NCBI GenBank assembly: GCA_047967505.1
Contig: CM106538.1
Direction: 5' to 3' (one strand)
DNA from: Dipteris shenzhenensis
Taxonomy: Eukaryota; Polypodiophyta; Polypodiopsida; Gleicheniales
DNA: 64,000 bases
Shown: positions 56,221 through 64,000 of the stretch, in pieces
Position numbering within the stretch: position 1 is the first letter of the stretch
How the letters are laid out: every line of letters starts with the position of its first letter
Translations under genes and position numbers: made by a program
The notes under the pieces: generated by a model
Told to the model about the DNA's origin: nothing
Database searches by the model: none
The model's input: the letters and a program-made list of their open reading frames with translations, nothing else

Positions 56221-59200
56221 GAGCTTGAACCATCCATCACAAGATCATAGACTCTAAATTAGGAAGCCACAATTTGAAGAGCTATCTCAGGTTGTGGGAA
56301 AGTTGCAAGCTCCATATGTACACATTGAAACATCACTCTATCCAACACAAAAATGCCTCTACATCCTCTGGAACAAGAAGTGACTATGATTAGAGCTTTT
56401 CAAATACATTGAGTTGGCAGTCTCAATGACTTCTTAGCATGAATGATTCATTTACATGAGAGTGTAACACAAATTTCAATATAAACGTTATAGCCTCTTG
56501 TAGGCCCATGGCTTGTGATGGATGCCACACTTGCTTTTTGCTTTGTCGCAGGACTAGCAACCTTCTTATAGCATTATGTAGGTTTATGACCTTTTTTGCC
56601 ATGGTGTTAGGCATATGAGTATACTTGCATCCTCTTCATAGTGCTTCATGGAGTTGTACCTTGAGCACCTCTTCAACCATATCCCATACTCATCCCCTCT
56701 AGACCGGTGGTCTCTCGAGTGGGTCCAGTATCTCCAAAAACTTTGGCTGCATCTATGAGAGCATCAAAGGATGGGTCATCGACCTTTGTCTCTGTGTCAA
56801 CCATTGTTGACGGTCTTTTCTTTCACACCAGGTTTAACTATAATCCTTGTTTCCCAACTCAATGCAAGTGAGTGTTTAGATCAACAAGAAGATACTCACT
56901 CTCGCAATCCTAAGGTTTCTTTATTGGCCTTCCTACTTTGCTAGGCATGCAAAAATAGATGCTAACAATGAAATACTAATAAACAGGGTTTGTGCTATGT
57001 GAGCAAACTTTTAGCTTTTTAAAAAGGTAAGAGGTTAAGTATATCCATATATACCATCATAAAGGAGGTGCAAGAGCATAAAGCCCTCACATTATGTCAT
57101 GTTATTAGCTAAATTGAGATTCAGAGCATGCATTTTTTACCTACATAGCAAAGCATTTCTGTTAAGATGTATCGTCTATGATGTACCTAGTCCTTTGAAA
57201 ATCATATGTTCCAATATGTTGTTCAGTATCTACTTCTAGTACTAATCTTTAGATATGATGTGATTGATGGTATAAATAGTTTAACCTTTGAGTGCTCAAT
57301 GTACTAGTGAATTTGTAAGCAAAGTTTAGAATTTGAAGACTTACTTTGTGCATCACTAGTGAACAAAGCTCTTAAGAGGTGCTATACATGGATTAAAATT
57401 TGACTGGATCAATTGATAGAATGAGCTCTCACTATCTATAATATAATTACATAAAGAAATCACAACCAATATTAACAATACACAATCTAGAAGCAAAGGC
57501 AAAGTTGAGAGCTTTGGAATCTTTCCAACAAGGTGGCTTAACATAGCAAAATGTTTTGTAGACGCTCATGGACCTATAAGTCAATGGTGGCTTAGTTTAG
57601 GGCAGTTTGTTTTCATAATATTAGGTTAACTCAATGGGTAGATTTTAAGGGCAATTTGTTTCATAGTACTAGGCTCATAGAGCTATAAGTCAATGGGTGG
57701 CTTTGTTTAGGGAAGTTTTTTTCATAGTACTAGGCTAACTACAAAATGTTGTGTGGCTTAGTGGTGGAATACTTAGAATACGTATAGCCATTGGGTACCT
57801 ATGTGGCATTGAGTTATTGAGTGTGAGGTGATATGCAACAAGGCAAGATTCCTTGGGGAAACAACATGAGGTCATTATGGTAAGCATTGACAAGGTGGCA
57901 ACTTATCTCATGAAGCTTGATTGGAAACTTCTTTTTTGCAAGGAAAATGATTTCTATATCATTTCATATCAACGTATTAAACTACAAAAGTGAACCCACA
58001 ACTGAAAAACTGGAGGCTATTTCAAATGAATTGGAATTACAAAAAAGGAACCCAAAACTAAGAACTTAAAAGGGACCCAAAAACCCAAACAATTGATCCA
58101 AAACTGAAGCAAGTGAATGTAGAGCTTGGAATAAGTGATCTCAGGGCCTAAAATAAGTGCAAAAATCAAAGCAAGTGAACTTCAAACTCAAAACAAGTGC
58201 GGGACCCCAAAGAAGTGAATCCAAAATAAGTGAAACCAAAACTAGAACAAGTGAATCTGAAACCTAGAATAAGTAAATTTGAAACCTGGAATAAGTAAAT
58301 TTGAAACCTAGAACAAGAAAAATTAGAATCCAAAACCCAAAACAGTGTGGAACAGAAAATAAGGACTCTATGAATATATCTTAAACTTGGAACAAGGCAA
58401 AAGGTAGAATGTAGAATGAACTAGGATCCCAAAACTTGGAACCAGCATAAAATGAACCACTTAGTTAATTGGAAACATGGAGAATTCTCAAGTTGCCATA
58501 CACCCATAACAAAGCATCTTTCATTCAATAAGCCTTGACTTATCTTGCATGCCCTATAGAATATTTTAGCAATAGTTTATACTTGTTATGAATCCATAGC
58601 AAAGCCTTGTAGAAGTAATACTAACATAGTTTTATAACTTGTTATGAATCCATAGCAAAGCCTTATAGAAGCAGTACTAGCACCAAAAACTCATTTATCA
58701 TTCTTATCTAGTTACCAATGCCTTTACTTTTGATAAGAATCCAACACCGGGTAGGCAAGTTGCAACCCAAGTCTATATGGTCACACTTGATAATCTATAT
58801 TCACCTTACATTGTCAAAGAAAGGAATTCTAGATGCCTAATGGGAAGTAAGCTAATCAATGGCTAGCACATAAACCATAGGCTTAGACATGAATGAATTG
58901 GACTTTAGATTTATGATTTGATAGAAACAAGTGAAAAAAATACCTTGCCACTTCATGATAATATGGGTTTATGGGCCACATGCATGGTTTCGTGTGGATT
59001 CTACTCTACTTTATGCAATTTACTTTACACTCTAGTGGGAGGTAGTTGTAAGACCATGTTTAACTTTGACCTTTTACTTTTCTAGACATGTAGAGGCAAT
59101 CAATGTGTGCAAGATTTGGTGCATGCCAAGGTTGCCACAAGGCTCTAGAGAGGTCATGTAATGGCTACGTATATAAGCTTGCATTACATGTAGAATCTTG

Positions 59201-60159
59201 GCTAGTTTTGGTAAAATGTTGACAATCTACATCAATTTTTCATCTATCTCTTGCTAGTCTTTGTTAGTCATACATCCCCAACCTATTTGTGACCCCTTTT
59301 TCTTAGATATTTAGCCTTTTGCTTCACATACTCAAGTGCTCTTGACAATATTTATTGTTTGCAGTATCTATAATATGTGGCATGTTTTGATTCCTTTTTC
59401 TTTTTGTAGTCGCAATGGACTAAACACTTTCATAAGTTGTTGATAAACTATGCACACCTAGAGACACCTAGAGAAGAAGCATTGAAATGATTATAGACTA
59501 ATAAAAACAATAAGTTTTCACACCAATGATAACAACTCTCAAAACAATAAACCTCTTAGCTATATCATAAAGCCTATGTGCCTTTGATTTTTTATGATAG
59601 ATTAACGGATACACTTCAAGTTTTTTCTTGAGTTCGTCAAGAATGTGTACATAAATACTCTCGAGATTTATGGAAGGATTGACACCTATGAAATCTTCAT
59701 TGGTATGTTGTTTTGTGAAAGTCGAAAGTTCATCCGATATATGATTGTTGCATATGCTTCATCCTAATGGGGTATTGGAACTTTCTCTTCATCAAACATA
59801 CATCTAGTAGATTCATTATTAAATTGATTCTTTCATCCTATGACTCCCTTCCCATCCATTAATACCATAACCCTAAAAAATGCATTGAAATTTGATGTGT
59901 ATTCCATTGTTACATTAGAGGATGTTGATATGCTTTCTAATCTACTTTTCCACAAGAGCTTTGAACTGTTTAAAGTTAACTTCAACTTAAAGTCAATATT
60001 CTCCTTTCACAATAATGGTATATGAACTATTAAGTTTTTGAACCATGCAACCATCCTAGTTGAACACAAATTTTTTATTATTTTCTATGCTTTGACCTAC
60101 TGAAAGAAGAGGATGGTGAGATGCATGTGAGGGAGTTTTGTCCTAAATGAATAATAAGT

Positions 60160-60380
60160 GGGAGTACTAGAGACACACATAAGCTATTGCATTCCATTCC
60201 AACACTCAAGGGTGAATCAAGAAAGTGGTACGAATTATTATCCTTGCAATGAATTAAAAAAATATCAACACTTCGCATTAATTTTTGGGATGATTTTTTA
60301 TGCCCAAAATTTATATGGTTGAGGTTCTGTTTGATCAAGTTTACCAACTCCCACAAGAATTAAGAAAGGTATCTAGAGAG
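60160..60380 (+). pseudogene. Possible retrotransposon gag scrap (weak)
   Basis: The plus-strand frame gives TLKGESRKWYELLSLQ followed by a stop, then INFWDDFLCPKF, resembling the LKGxAxxWYxxL and F..F blocks of Ty3/Gypsy gag. No zinc knuckle or pol domain is nearby. It could be chance. Confidence 0.25.
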
Positions 60381-61389
60381 ATTTTACAAAGCTTAAAATA
60401 TATATTCCAAGGCACAATAATTGACCATGGAAGTTTTGATAGAGATGTTCATCAAAGTACTACACTTTAATTTGCAAGTGCAAGTGAGAATTTCAAAGCC
60501 AGAGGACAGCAATGCTACCTATGTTGATGTGCAATGCAATATACTTTTTTTTTTTTTGGGGTCACCCATAGTGACATCATCTTTTTTTTTTGTTTGGATG
60601 TCGTTTTGAAAACCCATCTCTTTGGTGAGACATATGACTATTTACAATTGAATCAAACCACCAAATATTTTCGTCAACTGATTGTAGTACTTTCCACGGT
60701 AGCATAATACCAAGAAATGAGAACATCCTACTAAACCTATTATATTAGAACTTATCTTGATTTTATTCATTTGCATAATATGTAGGTTGTCTATGGTATT
60801 GATTCTAATTTTAATTATGATCTAATTTTGATGTTGATTTATTTATAGTATCCATTTGCAAAATCTTTCTTTTACAATATGGTTCCTAAGGCCCTAAAAT
60901 TTCATAGTAGTTACAACTTCATTGTGTTGGTAACCTCCTCTACTGAAGTTACGTTTGCCTCTAAAATTCCATGTCACTCTTACTAGTAGAGTGTTGATGA
61001 TAATATTGTGAAGATCAGTAACTATGATAGTTTAAGACTTAGGTTTTAGGATTTAGGGTTTTTTCAATCATTATCATCATGTAAACTATGTGAAATTACT
61101 AACATAAGTTTAGATTTTGGAGCTTTGGACTTGCGGCTTCGGTTGTTATCTTAGTTTGGTCAGTTGTTTGTTCTTTTAATCATGCTCTTATTGAGGTTGC
61201 TATCCTATCGGGGTCAGATGCTCTTGCTAAACATCGTAAAATTTAATCATTATTTTTATTTTCTATCAAAAAACATTCTAGAAGTATTCCACATTTTGTG
61301 CGGGGTCATTTGGGTAATCCTTTGGTGCATGAGCGCAATTTGATTTCTCATTCGTGTTTGACATCCATGTTTGAGTCATGTGGGTTATA

Positions 61390-61710
61390 ACACTTTCTAT
61401 ATAGGAATCCACCTTTGCACATGCATCAACCCATTTATGTCAAGTCAGGTGTGAAGTAATGTGTCCATCGGATGCATTTTGTATGGTCGATCATGCATTA
61501 AACCATGTTTTTCACCTAGTTTCATGCATAATCATCAAAAAACACAGTCGGAGGTGTGTTTTTCAAACTTGCACATACCCGATGGACATCCTCCTTTGCA
61601 TACCTCTCAATACCACCTATGTTGAGTCACGTGAAACGTTATCATGCCCATTGGATGTGGTATCCATGGACAATCATGCGTTAAACCATGTTTTTCACCT
61701 ATTAGGGTTA
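61390..61710. repeat. Two diverged copies of a ~181-bp unit
   Basis: CCTTTGCA starts near 61412 and 61593. ATGCATTAAACCATG recurs near 61494 as ATGCGTTAAACCATG near 61676. Both copies end in CATGTTTTTCACCT. Confidence 0.75.
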
Positions 61711-61718
61711 AGGTTTAT

Positions 61719-61734
61719 CCCTAACCCTAACCCT
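61719..61734. repeat. Short interstitial telomere-like run
   Basis: CCCTAACCCTAACCCT, with neighbouring GGGTTAAGG and GGTTAGG. It lacks the extra T of the common plant repeat TTTAGGG. It may be a repair scar or chance. Confidence 0.5.
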
Positions 61735-61748
61735 ACACTTTAGGTTAG

Positions 61749-61860
61749 GATTTGAACATATGCTCTTATGGTATGGTGCAATTTCACCCCCTCTTAAATT
61801 GCACGATTTGAACATATGCTCTTATGGTATGGTGCAATTTCACCCCCTCTTAAATTGCAC
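61749..61860. repeat. Perfect 56-bp tandem duplication
   Basis: Units 61749-61804 and 61805-61860 are identical throughout (start GATTTGAACATATGCTC, end AATTGCAC), implying a recent event. Confidence 0.93.
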
Positions 61861-62317
61861 TAAGTAAGTAGAAGGTGCATGCACAAGATCTTTTTTGGGA
61901 TTTCATTTGGTGCTTATTATAGAAATCAAATTAAGAATGAAAACTGAAGAAATTACAATAGTATGTGCATGTGCAAACACAATGACTATGTAATGGAAGT
62001 CTATATAATGAGTATAAATTAGTAGATTCTACACATGAATGTGCATTTCCTCCTCGTAAGTTCTAGATCATCTTTCACCTTTGGGAACAAAACTACATCT
62101 GGACCTTCCTACACATGTATGCAAGTTAAAAAAGGCACTATACATATATATATATATATATATGGCAGATGCACATGTTACAAATTGATACTCACCCATT
62201 CAGAGTTCAAACCACCACAAGATAAATCTTTATATAATGATAATTGATCATCTTTTCTTCCATAGTATAATTCTGATCTGTGAAGAATAAGGACTGAATT
62301 TAGCAGGGTCGACGATT

Positions 62318-62323
62318 TTTATT
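62318..62323 (-). terminator. Likely poly(A) signal of the formin gene
   Basis: AATAAA on the minus strand lies about 470 bp after the stop codon at 62789. Confidence 0.35.
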
Positions 62324-62788
62324 CAGCTAAAATGAGATAGAAACCATAATACAATTATTTAGGACCTTGACCTGCTCTGTATTCCAATGAAATTGAAAGT
62401 AGTTCTGAAAGAACACATATGACATGATGTTACAGCATAAACAAATTGGGACCCAGCAGAATATTCAGCTCCAAGCTTGAAGCCTGTTTTTCCTTCTTTT
62501 CCTTGTTATGCTACAGGAATTATCCATCTGTGTAATCAATAAGAATACTCTGATGTAATAAAACATATTGATCACAAGATACTTACAATACTCAGGACAT
62601 CCACTGTCAGGAAAATTTCCAGATCAAAACAACTCGAATTCTAGAGCAGATTCCCTTTCAAATACAACATGCTGATACTATGAAGCTTGAAAGTTGAAGT
62701 GTGATAGCATCACTATAATACATGCAAAGATCTCACGTCTGTATGTTTGAGTGCACATGTGTATCTCTGCGTCCATAGATGTGATAAC

Positions 62789-63847
62789 TTAACCAGTTGA
62801 CCAATCAGAATCATATCCAAGACACTGAGGAGCAGTTTGTAGTATAACTTTTGGGCTTTGTGCGAACACTAATTTATTGGTAGTGCCTATTACTGCCTTT
62901 TCCTCAAAGGACACAGGCTCTAGATTTTCCTTTCCAATTCCATTTTCAGCCTCAGAATTAATTTTTGACAAATTTTCCATCTCAAGATAATCAGACTTCT
63001 TTAGAAATGGAACTTCATCACACAAATTAACTCTTTCTTCTTTGTTATATTCCTTGACCATGCATGGAGATTGAGCCCTTGACTTGATCTGTGCCACTCG
63101 GTTTTGTGCTCTTCCTTCCTGAATCTCTTTGCTTACGTGGTCAAACATGTTTAAAAACTGGTGCACAGTTCTAAACAGATCCATTTGCCTCTGTTGTTCA
63201 CCATTTTCTCCAAAAAATGCACAGACATCAATGAGACTTCTGAGAGCCTTTTTAAGCAAATCTTTGAGATTGACTAAATTCAGTGAGCACTGATCACAGA
63301 AAGGAAGAACTAAATCGAGAAATCGAGCTGTGAAGGAGGACGAGTCACTTGAATCACTTCTTGCATGTTGAATTTCTAATTTGACCATTTCCAAACCACG
63401 ATTCAAATCTGTGATACTTGCATTGATATTTTCCATCTTTAAGGCTGAAGCAGGTTTGATATCCCTTAGCTCATCTGGGAGATTAAGAATCTGCATGTTT
63501 GAAAGGTATGTCAATCCCACTCAAAAATAGAGGAATATGTAACAACTGCAGCTATAACTGCTTTATAGGAAATCTCGAAGAAAGACCTCAAAAGGGTTTC
63601 ATACCTGGTCGTCGACCTTGATGAGCTCTGCCACAACAAAATGCAAAAGTGTCGTCTGTTTGTTACTTCCCTTAATATCCATCAACTTTAGCAATGCATC
63701 CAGCTTGAAACCTTTTGCATCCCCTCTGCTACTGTCACCATTGAGGTAGTTTCCAACAGCTAAAACAGCCTCTAGTAGTTTAACAAAATGTCTACTGCAT
63801 TTGAGTTGATCACATGCATGTTGTAGCAGCAGCAAATCTTGCTCTAC
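62789..63847 (-). CDS. Plant formin, last two exons of the FH2 domain and C-terminal tail
   Basis: Exon 63847-63605 (81 codons) and exon 63490-62789 join in phase across a 114-bp GT-AG intron. The first reads [34 protein letters not shown] and [12 protein letters not shown], the FH2 core block that contacts actin. The second gives [33 protein letters not shown] and, further on, [20 protein letters not shown], the end of FH2. A tail of roughly 100 residues follows, ending [11 protein letters not shown]. Formins nucleate and elongate actin filaments. The lasso and knob, FH1, and any membrane or PTEN-like N-terminus lie beyond the right edge, so the plant formin class cannot be settled. The acceptor (TTTTCTAG) at 63848 marks another intron. 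No lesions were seen. Confidence 0.9.
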
Positions 63848-64000
63848 CTAGAAAAAGATAAGAGCAGGTTGGAGAGTAGTGTCACTAGCTGTAACTGTGT
63901 TGGATCTTATGGAAGTGTCTTGAATGAGTTCATAACACGATTTAAAATGTTTCTGCACACGCACACAAATTTTGTTAATCAGATATGAACTTCAGACACA

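Larger units (their letters stand above)
56221..62300. other. Long region without recognisable genes; AT-leaning, repeat-rich
   Basis: It contains a diffuse short repeat (GAAACCTAGAATAAGTAAATTT and variants, 58050-58330), a duplicated phrase with ATGAATCCATAGCAAAGCC (58583-58690, about 60-bp step), T runs at 60543-60557 and 60580-60590, and a (TA)n run near 62143-62163. A gag-like scrap is described separately. No gene was seen. Confidence 0.5.

Noticed and set aside
61719-61734. True telomere or subtelomere
   Set aside because: Only about two and a half units and lacking the TTTAGGG form; flanks are ordinary non-coding DNA with a formin gene nearby.

Overview
This is a plant nuclear window. 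It has spliced genes with canonical GT-AG introns, an FH2 formin and a WDR89-type WD40 gene. It is also packed with Ty1/Copia, chromodomain Ty3/Gypsy and L1-type LINE elements whose primer sites match plant initiator tRNA-Met. Most of it is transposon sequence or repeat-rich non-coding DNA. A large-genome, non-seed vascular plant such as a fern is my best guess, judged from the style of the elements and from a degenerate gene at 55.3-56.2 kb; this is inference, not proof.

Left part (1-30.5 kb) is a nest of mobile elements in at least three layers. The oldest is a decayed minus-strand Copia (about 27.2-29.3 kb, with leader repeats to about 30.3 kb). A minus-strand LINE of roughly 7 kb interrupts its integrase region. 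That LINE was then split by four LTR retrotransposons: Copia A (1-2903, running off the left edge), Copia B (3173-7489, TSD ggcag), Copia C (9561-15764, TSD tctgc) and a chromovirus (20265-26980, TSD gcggg). LINE reading resumes across the Copia B and C sites; Copia B interrupts the LINE's C-terminal zinc finger. Copia B has near-identical LTRs but has lost protease and integrase. Copia C keeps one long integrase-RT-RNase H frame. The chromovirus is broken by several stops and frameshifts.

Middle part (30.5-50.6 kb) holds Copia RT and an inverted RNase H fragment, a candidate LTR with a 20-bp-periodic array of TTGAC dyads, LINE fragments, the C-terminal half of a WDR89-like gene (34850-35844), and a second decayed LINE (41.1-44.05 kb) preceded by a 3' remnant of the same family. 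It also holds a tRNA-like SINE candidate, long pyrimidine-strand tracts and a diverged satellite of about 180 bp.

Right part (50.6-64 kb) is mostly unassignable, AT-leaning DNA with several short local duplications. Inside it lies a degenerate coding region (55.33-56.22 kb) carrying WSxxxxxQFKxR and HGKxxHDGxGA motifs, which I take to be the relic of an uncharacterised, probably mobile, protein family. The window ends in the last two exons of a formin gene on the minus strand (62789-63847), whose 5' part lies beyond the right edge.

Host genes are therefore few: one formin end and one WDR89 end. No rRNA, CRISPR array or confident tRNA gene was seen.
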